Origin: Amazonocrinis nigriterrae CENA67
Lineage (GTDB): Bacteria; Cyanobacteriota; Cyanobacteriia; Cyanobacteriales; Nostocaceae
Assembly (NCBI RefSeq): GCF_016056305.1
Contig: NZ_JAECZC010000108.1
Location: 62,001 to 126,000 of the forward strand
DNA: 64,000 bases
Direction of reading: 5' to 3'
Shown: positions 26,346-35,752 of the stretch, in pieces
Layout of the letters: every line of letters starts with the position of its first letter
Numbering within the stretch: position 1 is the stretch's first letter
Notes under the pieces: model-generated
What the model was told of the DNA's origin: nothing
Database searches by the model: none
What the model saw: only the letters and a program-made list of their open reading frames with translations
Position numbers and translations under genes: made by a program

Positions 26346-27281
26346 TTAGATTGTCATATTATCGCCTTCTTGCTGATTAATAATTAATCGCAAAATTGAT
26401 AATCCTAAAATTATTAAAAATAAAACAAGTCCAATTGTACAAGCATAGCTAATTTCCAAGTTACTAAAAGCTTGCTCATATAGATAATAAACAATTGTTT
26501 TAGAATTATTGAGTGGTTGCCCTTGAGTCATGATGTAGACTTCTTCAAACACCTTAGTAGCTGAAATAGCTGAAATCACTGCTACTAGTGCTAGATAAGG
26601 CTTCATCAATGGTATGGTCATGTCCCAGTGTTTGCGGATACCATCTGAACCATCAATTGCTGCGGCTTCATACACATCACCAGGAATTGATTGCAAACCT
26701 GCTAAATAAATCACCATGTAGTAGCCTAGTCCTTTCCAAACAGTAACAGCCATGACGCTAGCAAGGGAAATTGGCACTATACCAAAAAGTTTAATTGGTG
26801 GATTATCAGTTAACCAAGGAATTCCTTCGGGGAAAAGACCCACAAGTTTAAGGATTTGATTGAGTAAACCGTTTTCTGCATACAACCAATTCCAAGCTAT
26901 CCCTGCAACTACTGTTGAAATTACTACAGGGGTGTAGTATGCCGCTCTAAACCAATTTATACCCCGCAGTTTCTGATTGACTAAAATTGCTAACCATAAA
27001 GGAGCTATCACCAGAATCGGTACTACACCTAAAAGATAGAGAAAAGTGTTTTTCAATGTTTTCCAAAAAACTGCGTCTTTCCACAGGCGCAGAAAGTTGG
27101 CAAAACCTATCCATTGCGGTGGTTGGGAGATATCTTCGTAACTGGTAAAGCTGAGATAAAACGCTTGTAGTGCAGGCCAAAAGACGGTTAACCCCAAAAT
27201 CACCAAAGCAGGTAACAAGAATAAATAAGGAGTTAGTCGTTGTTTGATCAGCATCCAATCTTTAGGCGTTAATTGATTCAT
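26346..27281 (-). CDS. sugar-type ABC transporter permease (MalF/UgpA family), orphan
   Basis: The 311-residue inner-membrane protein has six hydrophobic segments. The cytoplasmic EAA loop reads EAAAIDGSDGIRKHWDMTIP, the docking site for the ATPase subunit in carbohydrate importers of the CUT1 type. The N-terminal PYLFLLPALVILGLTVFWPALQAFYLSF is typical of MalF/UgpA partners. The companion permease, binding protein and ATPase are not in the window, so it must pair with subunits encoded elsewhere or be a leftover. The stop falls close to an A/T-rich stretch without a clear terminator. It is divergent from the DUF1003 gene. Confidence 0.88.
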   Translation of the reverse strand: MNQLTPKDWMLIKQRLTPYLFLLPALVILGLTVFWPALQAFYLSFTSYEDISQPPQWIGFANFLRLWKDAVFWKTLKNTFLYLLGVVPILVIAPLWLAILVNQKLRGINWFRAAYYTPVVISTVVAGIAWNWLYAENGLLNQILKLVGLFPEGIPWLTDNPPIKLFGIVPISLASVMAVTVWKGLGYYMVIYLAGLQSIPGDVYEAAAIDGSDGIRKHWDMTIPLMKPYLALVAVISAISATKVFEEVYIMTQGQPLNNSKTIVYYLYEQAFSNLEISYACTIGLVLFLIILGLSILRLIINQQEGDNMTI

Positions 27282-27571
27282 AGGGGCTTTTTGAGTTGAA
27301 TTAGCAGCTTGATTCCCTGATTACGATGAATACAAGCCAGAAAAACTAACTAATACTACACGAAGATGTGCTGTTGATGACTATTGACGCAAGTTCTGGG
27401 CTTTTTGCTGGACATAATGCGCTTTGGAATTGCCTTAAGGCTAGATTTTCAACATCCATCATTTTTATCTATCGTTTTAAAAAGAAAGAATATTTGCTCC
27501 TATCGGTGATGCAGCGTACATTAAAAGTCATCAGGAAAAACACAGACACAAATGACGCCAACAGGTGCAAG

Positions 27572-28231
27572 ATGAATCCAGTAGAAACAGTATCATCCAA
27601 CAAAGAAGTAGCTCAAAAGCCCCATATTGTGGAAATACAGCAATCAGCAACGCCAAATCTCTCCACTGAATTGACTTCTGGGCAGCGCCTTGCTGATAAA
27701 TTAGCAAGTCATGTGGGTTCTTGGAAATTTCTCATTTGCCAAAGCACCGTTTTGGCAGGATGGGTTGGAATGAATTTAATGCCTGGGGTTCCCCACTGGG
27801 ATGAATCACCGTTCATCATGCTCAACTTGGTGTTTTCATTTGCTTCAGCCTACACTGCTCCCATCGTTTTGATGAGCCAGAATCGCCAGTCTGATACAGA
27901 TCGCAGAAACGCTGAAATTGACCACCAAGTCAATCGCAGAGCTGGACAAAATATTGAACTGCTACATGAAAAATTGGATAAATTACACTCTCAACAGTTA
28001 GCAGAACTGACCCAAATTGTCAAAGAACAGCAGCAAATTATTAATGAACTGAGAGTAAGTTTAGTGCCTGCTGCGAAAGATAATAAAGATATTAAAGTCA
28101 GTCTCTTGCCAGGACTTCACCTCCAAACTAACAGCAAATTTGCCAAGGAAACTTCCGTTAATAAATCTTTTACTGTTGACCAACCACTTAGCGATAATAA
28201 CAAAGTTGTTGAGAAACTGACTAGTAAATAA
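27572..28231 (+). CDS. DUF1003 membrane protein
   Basis: The core GQRLADKLASHVGSWKFL, a first membrane segment ending GMNLM, then SPFIMLNLVFSFASAYTAP and IVLMSQNRQSDTDRRNAEID mark DUF1003. These are small two-helix inner-membrane proteins of unknown function, sometimes near cation or CorA-like genes. A coiled coil (VNRRAGQNIELLHEKLDKLH) and a polar C-terminus follow. The start is uncertain: ATG 27572 gives 219 residues, in-frame ATG 27509 and GTG 27368 give longer, poorly conserved-looking N-termini. I chose 27572 by domain position. Confidence 0.75.
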   Translation: MNPVETVSSNKEVAQKPHIVEIQQSATPNLSTELTSGQRLADKLASHVGSWKFLICQSTVLAGWVGMNLMPGVPHWDESPFIMLNLVFSFASAYTAPIVLMSQNRQSDTDRRNAEIDHQVNRRAGQNIELLHEKLDKLHSQQLAELTQIVKEQQQIINELRVSLVPAAKDNKDIKVSLLPGLHLQTNSKFAKETSVNKSFTVDQPLSDNNKVVEKLTSK

Positions 28232-28580
28232 GAATGAAATACAAGTGCTTTTTCTCACTTCATATTCAGAAAATTTGTGAAAAATGCTTTTGATGAATTC
28301 AAAGTATACAAATGAAGAAAGAATCAAGAATTGTATGAATGATTTAGGATTGCCAGAGAAGTATTTATCAAGCTTTTTTTTATGCATGTCTTAATTACGA
28401 ATTACGAATTACGAATTACGAATTAATTTATCCCCAGCAAGCATAGCCTATTAGTTGAATTGGAGATGCTACACCTACCTCCACGCTGGGATCAAGTAGC
28501 AGCTTACCACCAAGGATTTGCAGACATAAACAGACGCTCTTGTTAGACAACACCAGCGTGAAGATTGAGGAGAAATAGGA
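28232..28580. repeat. intergenic region with AATTACG STRR
   Basis: Four tandem AATTACG heptamers at 28391-28425. The rest has no gene; GAGGAGAAATAGGA just before 28581 is the ribosome site of the CadD-like gene. Confidence 0.75.
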
Positions 28581-29282
28581 ATGAACGAACTCGTCACCGC
28601 AATTACTACCGGAATCACAGCTTTTACAGCCACAAATCTGGATGATTTAGTTATCCTGACGCTGTTATTCTCTCAGGTAGATGCAAGTTTCCGTCGTCGG
28701 CACATCGTCATTGGTCAGTACTTAGGCTTCTGTACTCTAGTGATTGCCAGCTTAGTTGGTTTTCTGGGAGGCTTAGTATTGCCATCTAATTGGATTGGTC
28801 TTCTGGGTTTGGTGCCGATCACCATCGGACTAAATCGTCTGTTGAATCCAGAAAACGATTCTGACTCCGAGACACAGACAGAAACCGAGTTTTCACATTC
28901 CTCAGCTTTCGCTGGTTTTTTATCTCCCCAAGCTTATAGTGTGGCGGCTATTACCATCGCCAATGGCAGTGATAATGTAGGTATCTATATGCCATTATTT
29001 GCCAACACTGCCCTGCCTAATTTGCTGGTAATTATTGCAGTATTTCTGTTACTGGTTGGCGTTTGGTGTTATATGACATACAGATTTACTTGTCAGTCTG
29101 CGATCGCTAATTTACTAACTCGCTACGGCAACGGTATTGTGCCCTTTGTGTTGATCGGCTTGGGTGTGTTTATTATCCTAGACAGTGCCTCGTTAACTCC
29201 AATCGCTTTGGTCGCTAGCTGTCTGTGTTTAATCGGAGCCGTCAAACTGTATGGAATGAATGGTCAAACAACAATATCTTAA
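28581..29282 (+). CDS. CadD-family cation (cadmium) resistance transporter
   Basis: The 233-residue inner-membrane protein has about six hydrophobic segments in two blocks around a polar acidic linker (residues about 92-110, rich in Asp/Glu/Thr). The N-terminal TAFTATNLDDLVILTLLF and the later TIANGSDNVGIYMPLF, each with a membrane-embedded Asp pair, are the repeat motifs of CadD/LysE-like exporters. Family members confer cadmium tolerance; the true substrate here is unknown. A strong Shine-Dalgarno (GAGGAG) precedes the ATG. It stands alone, with no ArsR-type regulator next to it. Confidence 0.85.
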   Translation: MNELVTAITTGITAFTATNLDDLVILTLLFSQVDASFRRRHIVIGQYLGFCTLVIASLVGFLGGLVLPSNWIGLLGLVPITIGLNRLLNPENDSDSETQTETEFSHSSAFAGFLSPQAYSVAAITIANGSDNVGIYMPLFANTALPNLLVIIAVFLLLVGVWCYMTYRFTCQSAIANLLTRYGNGIVPFVLIGLGVFIILDSASLTPIALVASCLCLIGAVKLYGMNGQTTIS

Positions 29283-29421
29283 GGCGTTGACTTTCCACAA
29301 TAATCATTCAATAATATCTGCGAGGTTGTTTGAGAACAAAGCTACAAGAATCCATACAAACTGTCTCGTCTAAAAAGTTTGCTCAATTGAAAATATTTTG
29401 TCATCCTCAAAAGGAGAAGTC

Positions 29422-30060
29422 ATGAAACTCTTTAAAATTGGTCTAGTTGCTTTAGTACTAATGTTGAATTTGGTAGTTGCTCAGCCTTCTTGGGCAAGCA
29501 AACCAAATCTACTTACTAGTCCTGATTACACTGAAGTAACTCAAGCGATTGATAACCTGTTGCAAATCAAAAATACACCCGATCAAACTGAATATACGCC
29601 CGAAGAGATTGAAAAACAACTAGGTGAATTGAAGCTACAAAAATATATTTTACAAACAGCAAGAAGCTGGGCACAGTGTCTTAATCAGACTGGTAAGACT
29701 TTAGCTATCTATGCTCATAAACCCAAAAAAGTACTTCAAGGAAATAGCCTTTACTTCTTAGGAAATGGTCAAATTACAGAGAATGAATGGGACTGTGATG
29801 GCGTTTACCTACCAAGTGGCACTAAGATAGCTGGTATCGCTGGTGCTGACGCTCAAGGACAAGAACTAGCAGAACCCTTGGCTATTAAGGTGGTGGATGG
29901 AACTCAGTTAGTAGCTACAACTAATCCTCAAACTGGCGCACTTGAATTCAATGTTGCTCCTGCAAAAGTGTACAAAGCAGGTGATGTTAACTGGTCGATC
30001 CCCACTTTGACACAAGCTGATATTGATGCGGCAATTCCTAACGCGCCAATTGAAGATTAA
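29422..30060 (+). CDS. secreted hypothetical protein
   Basis: The 212-residue protein has a clear signal peptide: MKLFKIGLVALVLMLNLVVA then QPSWA, with cleavage expected after the last Ala (about residue 25). The mature part is soluble, with one helical stretch (YTPEEIEKQLGELKLQKYIL) and a beta-rich second half; two cysteines (QCLN and DCDG) might form a disulfide. I do not recognise a family. The start is fixed by AAGGAG 8 nt upstream of the ATG at 29422; an in-frame TTG at 29398 would precede that site. It is followed by a strong terminator, so it is a single-gene unit. Confidence 0.7.
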   Translation: MKLFKIGLVALVLMLNLVVAQPSWASKPNLLTSPDYTEVTQAIDNLLQIKNTPDQTEYTPEEIEKQLGELKLQKYILQTARSWAQCLNQTGKTLAIYAHKPKKVLQGNSLYFLGNGQITENEWDCDGVYLPSGTKIAGIAGADAQGQELAEPLAIKVVDGTQLVATTNPQTGALEFNVAPAKVYKAGDVNWSIPTLTQADIDAAIPNAPIED

Positions 30061-30082
30061 TATCAATTTAAGTTGAAGAATT

Positions 30083-30115
30083 AAAACCCTTTCCTAGTTG
30101 TTGGGAAGGGTTTTT
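30083..30115 (+). terminator. intrinsic terminator of the secreted-protein gene
   Basis: AAAACCCTTTCC pairs with GGGAAGGGTTTT (one G-U) around an 8-nt loop, and the T-run TTTTT is part of the descending arm. It lies 22 nt after the stop. Confidence 0.85.
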
Positions 30116-30228
30116 ATGTTAATAAAGTCGGCTAGATCTGGTGAATAAAGATTTTTTTGTCTCACGCAAAGACGCAAAGACGCAAAGAGTTTTTAAAGCT
30201 GATTTTCGTAAAATAGAAAGGCTTGAGA

Positions 30229-31005
30229 TTACACGGCAGAAATCGCACAAACTTGTAAGCCGACGGGAGTTTGAATAATCACGGATTCTACACCGAAGAC
30301 TTGGGCGATCGCTTGGGGTGTTAGTACTTGTTCCGGTGTACCAACTTCCCAAAGATGACCTTGTTTTAGTAAGGCAATACGGGAGCTATATCGGGCTGCT
30401 AGATTCAGTTCGTGTAAAACGGTGATGATGGTTAATTCTTGTTGTTGGTTCAGGTTTTTGAGTAATTCTAGGAGTTGTAGTTGATAGTTGATATCTAAAT
30501 AAGTTGTGGGTTCATCTAATAGTAATACTTTTGGTTCTTGGGCTAAGGCTAAAGCTAAAAAAGCCCGTTGACGTTCACCACCTGAAAGTTGTTCGACTAA
30601 GCGATCGCTAAATTTTTCTAGTTGTGTTTTATGAATTGCAGCTTCAACTTTTCGCCAATCTTCTACGGTTAATTCCCATTGCCACCAAGCCTGATGTGGT
30701 GTGCGTCCTAAACTCACTAATTGTCGTACTGTTAACCCCACAGGAATTGTTTGTTGTTGCGGTAACAAAGCTAATTTCTGTGCAACTAAATTTGGGGGTT
30801 GAGAGTGAATAGCTTTACCATCAAGTAGTACTGTTCCCTGTTGCGGAGAGAGAATGCGACTCAGCAACTTAAGCAATGTAGACTTACCAGAACCATTAGC
30901 ACCTACTAAACTCAACCATTCTCCTGTTTGCAGAGTGAGGTTAATATTTTGGACAATTGGCAAAGTTGTATAACCGCCTGTGAGATTTTGTAGTTCAAGT
31001 GGCAT
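30229..31005 (-). CDS. FecE-like ABC transporter ATPase (iron chelate/B12 type)
   Basis: The 258-residue nucleotide-binding subunit carries Walker A GANGSGKST (35-43), the Q-loop region, signature LSGGERQRAFLALAL, Walker B VLLLDEPTTYLD and the H-loop TVLHELNLAARYS. The LDEPT-YLD spacing and sequence are those of FecE/BtuD ATPases serving FecCD permeases, and such a permease lies 168 nt upstream on the same strand. I start at ATG 31005 rather than TTG 31014. It powers uptake of a ferric chelate, heme or cobalamin; the ligand is not decidable because no binding protein is encoded here. Confidence 0.9.
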   Translation of the reverse strand: MPLELQNLTGGYTTLPIVQNINLTLQTGEWLSLVGANGSGKSTLLKLLSRILSPQQGTVLLDGKAIHSQPPNLVAQKLALLPQQQTIPVGLTVRQLVSLGRTPHQAWWQWELTVEDWRKVEAAIHKTQLEKFSDRLVEQLSGGERQRAFLALALAQEPKVLLLDEPTTYLDINYQLQLLELLKNLNQQQELTIITVLHELNLAARYSSRIALLKQGHLWEVGTPEQVLTPQAIAQVFGVESVIIQTPVGLQVCAISAV

Positions 31006-31021
31006 TTTTAACAATTAACAC

Positions 31022-31173
31022 TAATTCGTAATTCGTAATTAAGAAAGTCAGATTAAATCTGAGTTTTTTAGCTTGATCTGTAGCTTTATATTGAAGAATT
31101 GGTATAACTCTTAACTCTTAACTCCTAACTCTTAACTCCTAACTCTTAACTCCTAACTCAGCACTCAGCACTA
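31022..31173. repeat. STRR arrays between the FecE- and FecCD-like genes
   Basis: Three TAATTCG units lie at 31022-31043. A mixed AACTCTT/AACTCCT heptamer array (about nine units) runs from 31105 and ends in two CAGCACT units at 31173, so the two ABC genes are split by repeats. Confidence 0.85.
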
Positions 31174-32190
31174 TCAAGACTTACCCATCCCAGCAGAACG
31201 GCGATAAAGTAACCAGATGAACAAAGGTGAACCTAGCAAGGCGGTGACGGAACCTACTGGAAGTTCTACTGATCCCAATCTAGAGAGTAAATCTGCAAAG
31301 GTAAGCAACCATGCACCTGCAAGTGCTGAAAGTGGCAAAACAAAGCGGTGGTCTGTACCGACAATCAGGCGGACACCGTGGGGAACCACAAGCCCGACAA
31401 ATCCAATTAAGCCACTGATGCTAACTGCACCTGCGGCTAATAAGGTGGCGACACCGCCAATTAAAAGACGCGATCGCGTTAATGATACTCCCAACCCCAC
31501 GGCTAAATCATCTCCCAAGGCTAAAACATTCACTGACCGCGCCAGCAACCACCCCCCGAATAAGGCAACAATAATATAAGGGCCAGCTGTGGAAACTTCT
31601 TTCCAACCTCGCCCGTTCAAGCTACCAACCAGCCAACTCAGGGCAATTTGAATTTGACCGTCTTCGGCTAGTAAAAGCAATGTACTCTGTACAGCACCTA
31701 ATAAAGAACTTACTGCTACTCCGCCTAAAATTAACCGTTCAATGGAGACTCCCGAACCTGCACGACCGAGCAAAATCACAATGGCTGATGTCAAAATTGC
31801 TCCTATCCACGCTGCTAGGGGGATCGCTATTGGCAATATTTGCAAAACGATCATCAGGATAACAATGAGTCCTGCACCAGCTGAAATACCCAAAATAAAA
31901 GGATCGGCAAGACTATTGCGTAACATTCCTTGCAGCAGTGCGCCCGACATTCCCAAGGCTGCACCGACAATCATCGCAGCGGTAATACGCGGGAGACGTA
32001 AATCCCAGAGAATGATCTGTTTAACCGTATCACCTTTGTGCAGCATTGCTTGCCACAATTCAGGGAAACTCAGAGGTACTGCTCCTTGAGAAAGAGAAAG
32101 TGCTAAGGTTACCACCATTGCTGTACTCAGAAGTACAATAGCCCAGAATACGCGGTGCTTGGTAAAAACTGTCTGCAATTGCCTACTCAC
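31174..32190 (-). CDS. FecCD-family ABC transporter permease
   Basis: The 338-residue membrane protein has 9-10 hydrophobic segments. Family marks include LRLPRITAAMIVGAALGMSGALLQGMLRN near the N-terminus (here in outline: LRLPRITAAMIVGAALGMSG), PFILGISAGAGL, and GLIGFVGLVVPHGVRLIVG plus ELPVGSVTALLGSPLFIWLL at the C-terminus. These are the BtuC/FhuB/FecCD signatures. The frame starts with GTG at 32190; the first ATG would cut into helix 1. With the downstream ATPase it forms an importer core. The third part, a periplasmic binding protein, is missing nearby. Confidence 0.9.
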   Translation of the reverse strand: MSRQLQTVFTKHRVFWAIVLLSTAMVVTLALSLSQGAVPLSFPELWQAMLHKGDTVKQIILWDLRLPRITAAMIVGAALGMSGALLQGMLRNSLADPFILGISAGAGLIVILMIVLQILPIAIPLAAWIGAILTSAIVILLGRAGSGVSIERLILGGVAVSSLLGAVQSTLLLLAEDGQIQIALSWLVGSLNGRGWKEVSTAGPYIIVALFGGWLLARSVNVLALGDDLAVGLGVSLTRSRLLIGGVATLLAAGAVSISGLIGFVGLVVPHGVRLIVGTDHRFVLPLSALAGAWLLTFADLLSRLGSVELPVGSVTALLGSPLFIWLLYRRSAGMGKS

Positions 32191-32303
32191 ATCAAGCTAA
32201 ATTCAGGAGTTCAGTTAGGCAACAGGATGCTTTGTGCGATCGCTGTAGTGCCATCTTCAATGCTAATACGTTCTCATCAGGCTTGATGCTTTCTAAATAT
32301 CTC

Positions 32304-32471
32304 TAATACAACGTGAGTTCGATAAACCTCTCCCCAACCCCTCTCCGACGCAAAGAGGTGGCTCTAACATTCTTGATAAAGAACGAAAAATTAAGGTTTT
32401 TAAGCCTCTCCCCTAAAAGGGGAGAGGTTTGGAGAGGGGTCTTTTAAATCTGTCGAACTCACGTTAATACA
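32304..32471. mobile_element. MITE-like element with 7-bp target duplication
   Basis: A 154-bp non-coding unit (32311-32464) has perfect 12-bp terminal inverted repeats, ACGTGAGTTCGA and TCGAACTCACGT. It is flanked on both sides by the direct repeat TAATACA (32304-32310 and 32465-32471), the footprint of transposition. The interior is made of CCTCTCC/GGAGAGG dyads. No transposase is inside, so it must be moved in trans. A truncated relative follows rdgB at 11076. Confidence 0.8.
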
Positions 32472-32874
32472 ACAAGCCGAGAGTTATTCTTCTTATTTGC
32501 CTCAGCTTCTCCATTGCCCCCAACCCCAGAAGATGCCCTAAAGCCCTCTGTTCCCTCATTCCGTCATTCTCTTTTCTTTGCTGTTGAGTGTAAAGCTATA
32601 CATTAAACAGTGTTCAATGTCAAGTTAATTTCATATCGATTATATAAAACTTACTAATATTTTTTATTATTAATTATTCACTTCAGCAATCTTACTTGTA
32701 ATTAATGATTGCTGTGGTAATGGTAAATTGATATGTAGACTTAACTAAACTTTAACTAGTTATCTAAGAAATAACTGTTTAAAAAAATGCATATTTATGC
32801 ATTATCTATTTCAAGGGTTGCCATGAAATTCATGTAGCCATTGATGACAAATTGTGCTGTTGTGAGGAGACACC
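32472..32874. other. leader of the porin gene
   Basis: No gene is supported. It is AT-rich from 32620, with a CAGCAATC/GATTGCTG dyad (32684-32714). GAGGAG at 32863 is the porin's ribosome site. I could not identify a Fur box by eye. Confidence 0.45.
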
Positions 32875-34794
32875 GTGAAAGTAAATCTACTAGCTTCTGT
32901 TAGTGGAGTAAGTTTGCTATACTTACTCGCAGGATTATTGCCTGTACAAGCAACACCAAGGGTTGAAAAAACCCAAGCTCTAAAATTGTCGGAAAAGAGC
33001 GCTGTTTTTACAACTAATAATAGTTATGAAACAAGCAATAATAATTCCAACAAGCTTTTTGGCAACACAGAATTAATAGCATCATCAACTGAAAGCAAAA
33101 ACCAAGATTCTCTCAGTGCTAATAATCAGCAAGAAAGTACTGACTTGACAGTATTTGCTTCTGATGATTCCTCATCTCCAACTACTTCCGAGTCTTCAAG
33201 CTCATTGGCGCAAGTAACATCAGTATCGCAACTCTCGGATGTGCAGCCAACAGATTGGGCTTTTCAAGCATTACAATCTTTAGTTGAACGCTACGGTTGT
33301 ATAGCTGGGTATCCAAGCGGTGTTTATCGTGGTAACCGTGCCATGACTCGCTATGAATTTGCTGCTGGTTTGAATGCCTGCTTAGATCGGGTCAACGAGC
33401 TAATTGCTACAGCAACCGGTGATTTGGTAAAAAAAGAAGATTTAACCACCTTGCAAAAACTGCAAGAAGAATTTTCTGCTGAATTAGCAACCCTGCGGGG
33501 TCGGGTGGACAGTTTGGAAGCGCGGACAGCCGAATTAGAGGCGAATCAGTTTTCCACAACTACCAAACTCAATGGTGAAGTAATTATCTCAGCGATCGGT
33601 GCCACGGGTGGCGCTCGAGGTGGTAACGACCCCAACATCATCCTGGTAAACCGTGTGCGGTTAAATCTCAACACCAGCTTTACAGGCAAAGACTTACTCA
33701 TCACTGGGTTGCAAGCTTACAATTTCTTGGGTGGCGTGACTGGTGAAGGTAGCCTGCAAAATAGTTTGGGATTATCATCAGATTTACTTAGTGCTAGCAG
33801 TGCCCGTACTAGCTTTGAACCTCAATTTCCTGGGGTTGATGCCAAAACTTTGTCAGGAATCAATCCTAATTCTCTTCAGCTTTACAAACTGCTTTACATT
33901 TTTCCAGTCGCAGATAAATTAACATTATTTGCTGGAACTGCTGCTGAAGTATCAGATGCTTTTCCTGCCATCACTCCTTTTTATGGAGAAGGACAAGAGT
34001 CAATTTCTCGCTTTGCTAGTTTGAACCCTGTGGTACGCGTCTCCGGTGGTACTTCTGGTTATGGTTTAGCATCTGCTGCTGGCTTTATTTTTCAGATTTC
34101 CCCACAACTGGATTTGAGGGCTTTGTACGGCAGCGCAAATGCTAACATTCCTCAACGAGGTGCTGATATTCAGCCAGGAGTTTCTGGTACACCCTTGGGT
34201 TCAGGTGTATTTGGAGGTAGTAGCGTAGTAGCAGCGCAATTGACTTTTAAACCAACCAGTTCCATAGATATTGGTCTGAACTATGCCAACAGTTATCACG
34301 AGATCAACATTTTGGGGACAGGATTAAGCAGTAGTGACATCGGCTCCTTGGTAGGCCAAGGTCTTAATTTGGGAACACCTGTAAAACTGAACTCCGTTGG
34401 CGGGACTGTAACCTGGAGATTTTCCCCAAAGATTGCTTTTTCTGGCTATGGTGCAGCCTTTTTTGTGGATGATGCTTCTGGTGCTGTTGACGCTTCCACT
34501 ACCTTCACCAGTTGGATGGTAGGTCTTCATTTCAACGATTTACTCAAACAGGGGAACAACGCTGGGATTATTTTTGGACAACCACTTTATCGCACCGATG
34601 CCAGTGGTCAGGCTCAGCTTGCGCCTGCGAATACAAATAGAGCCGTTCCTTACCATCTGGAAGCTTACTATCGCTTTAAGGTAAGTGACAATATCAGCAT
34701 TACTCCGGGCGCATTTGTCCTGTTTAATCCTGAAGGTAACAGCAATAACGATACAACAACTGTAGGTGTACTCCGTACCACCTTCACTTTCTAA
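32875..34794 (+). CDS. SLH-OprB outer-membrane porin (cyanobacterial iron-uptake/Som type)
   Basis: The 639-residue protein begins with a signal peptide (LLASVSGVSLLYLLAGLLPVQA) and a Ser/Asn-rich linker. An SLH domain follows at about 120-180 (SDVQPTDWAFQALQSLVERY ... RYEFAAGLNACLDRVNEL), which anchors to peptidoglycan. Then come a coiled coil (LQKLQEEFSAELATLRGRVD) and a beta-barrel of the OprB type ending in the outer-membrane signature TTFTF. This is the typical cyanobacterial SomA/OprB porin, several of which carry iron or inorganic ions. The start is a GTG with a good GAGGAG site. It lies downstream of the MITE and is divergent from the FecCD operon. Confidence 0.88.
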   Translation: MKVNLLASVSGVSLLYLLAGLLPVQATPRVEKTQALKLSEKSAVFTTNNSYETSNNNSNKLFGNTELIASSTESKNQDSLSANNQQESTDLTVFASDDSSSPTTSESSSSLAQVTSVSQLSDVQPTDWAFQALQSLVERYGCIAGYPSGVYRGNRAMTRYEFAAGLNACLDRVNELIATATGDLVKKEDLTTLQKLQEEFSAELATLRGRVDSLEARTAELEANQFSTTTKLNGEVIISAIGATGGARGGNDPNIILVNRVRLNLNTSFTGKDLLITGLQAYNFLGGVTGEGSLQNSLGLSSDLLSASSARTSFEPQFPGVDAKTLSGINPNSLQLYKLLYIFPVADKLTLFAGTAAEVSDAFPAITPFYGEGQESISRFASLNPVVRVSGGTSGYGLASAAGFIFQISPQLDLRALYGSANANIPQRGADIQPGVSGTPLGSGVFGGSSVVAAQLTFKPTSSIDIGLNYANSYHEINILGTGLSSSDIGSLVGQGLNLGTPVKLNSVGGTVTWRFSPKIAFSGYGAAFFVDDASGAVDASTTFTSWMVGLHFNDLLKQGNNAGIIFGQPLYRTDASGQAQLAPANTNRAVPYHLEAYYRFKVSDNISITPGAFVLFNPEGNSNNDTTTVGVLRTTFTF

Positions 34795-34800
34795 ACCAGG

Positions 34801-34849
34801 GGAGTTAAGAGTTAGGAGTGCTGAGTTAGGAGTTAGGAGTTAGGAGTTA
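34801..34849. repeat. STRR heptamer array (GGAGTTA)
   Basis: About six GAGTTAG heptamers, some varied, follow the porin stop. A CTCCCC/CTGCTCC tract continues to the hisIE stop. Confidence 0.85.
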
Positions 34850-34912
34850 TTTCTCCCCCATCTCCCCATCTCCCTTGCTCCCCTGCTCCCTATCTCCCCT
34901 GCTCCCCTGCTC

Positions 34913-35563
34913 TCATTTCCGCCGTTCTTGCAACTTGCGATAAACTGCTTTGATATCAACTTGATGATGGGCTAAAGCTACGAGGGTATGGTATAGCAAG
35001 TCTGCCACTTCGCCTGCAATCGAGTCTGGCTCATCATCCTTAAAAGCCATTACCACTTCAGCAGTTTCTTCACCTAGCTTTTTCAAAATCTTGTTGTCAC
35101 CACCCGCCAGTAACTTACAGGTGTAGGAACTTTCTGTTGGGTTGTCACGGCGATCGCATATTACCTGAAACAATTGCGACAAAGTATCCCCTGGTGGTGG
35201 GGCAATTTTTCCTTCTATTTGATGAAAACAACTGCGTTCACCAGTGTGGCAAGCAATATCTCCCACTTGCTCTACCCCAATCAGTAGTGCATCACTGTCA
35301 CAGTCATAACGGATACTCTGCACTTTCTGAATATGTCCAGAAGTCGCCCCCTTATGCCACAACTCTTCACGGGAACGACTCCAAAAAACAGTTTCTCCGG
35401 TTTCCAAAGTCTTTTGTAATGACTCCTGATTCATCCACGCCATCATCAAGACAGTGCCGTCGAGATAATCCTGAATAATTGCTGGCACCAGACCCCGTTC
35501 ATCGTAGCGAATTTTTTCAACAGGGATACTGTGGTGCAATGAATGCAGGTGAGTAGAAAACAT
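34913..35563 (-). CDS. hisIE: bifunctional phosphoribosyl-AMP cyclohydrolase / phosphoribosyl-ATP pyrophosphatase
   Basis: This protein catalyses steps 2 and 3 of histidine biosynthesis. The N-terminal HisI domain (about 15-115) has [25 protein letters not shown] and the zinc/metal motif [15 protein letters not shown]...CHTGERSCF (Cys and Asp ligands visible). The C-terminal HisE domain (about 125-216) has [22 protein letters not shown] (in outline: [20 protein letters not shown]) and [23 protein letters not shown]-type acidic motifs. The 216 residues fit the fused HisIE form. It is not in a his operon here, which is normal for cyanobacteria. Confidence 0.95.
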   Translation of the reverse strand: MFSTHLHSLHHSIPVEKIRYDERGLVPAIIQDYLDGTVLMMAWMNQESLQKTLETGETVFWSRSREELWHKGATSGHIQKVQSIRYDCDSDALLIGVEQVGDIACHTGERSCFHQIEGKIAPPPGDTLSQLFQVICDRRDNPTESSYTCKLLAGGDNKILKKLGEETAEVVMAFKDDEPDSIAGEVADLLYHTLVALAHHQVDIKAVYRKLQERRK

Positions 35564-35752
35564 ACCAGCTAATTTGCTCTAATGAGAATGATTCTTTCAT
35601 TTCACGATACCACTCTAAATAGGGCATCTGGGATGATTTTTGCAAAACAACCTATTTTTCAGTACAGCCCTACCAAAATGAAAGATAGGCTGCACAATAG
35701 GGTACTACCTGGGAATACAAAGTTTTTTAATTTTTAATTCCGCTTAGTCGCA

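Noticed and set aside
32191-32874. Possible binding-protein gene or B12 riboswitch upstream of the FecCD gene
   Set aside because: No reading frame and no recognisable riboswitch core; the space is a MITE and AT-rich sequence.
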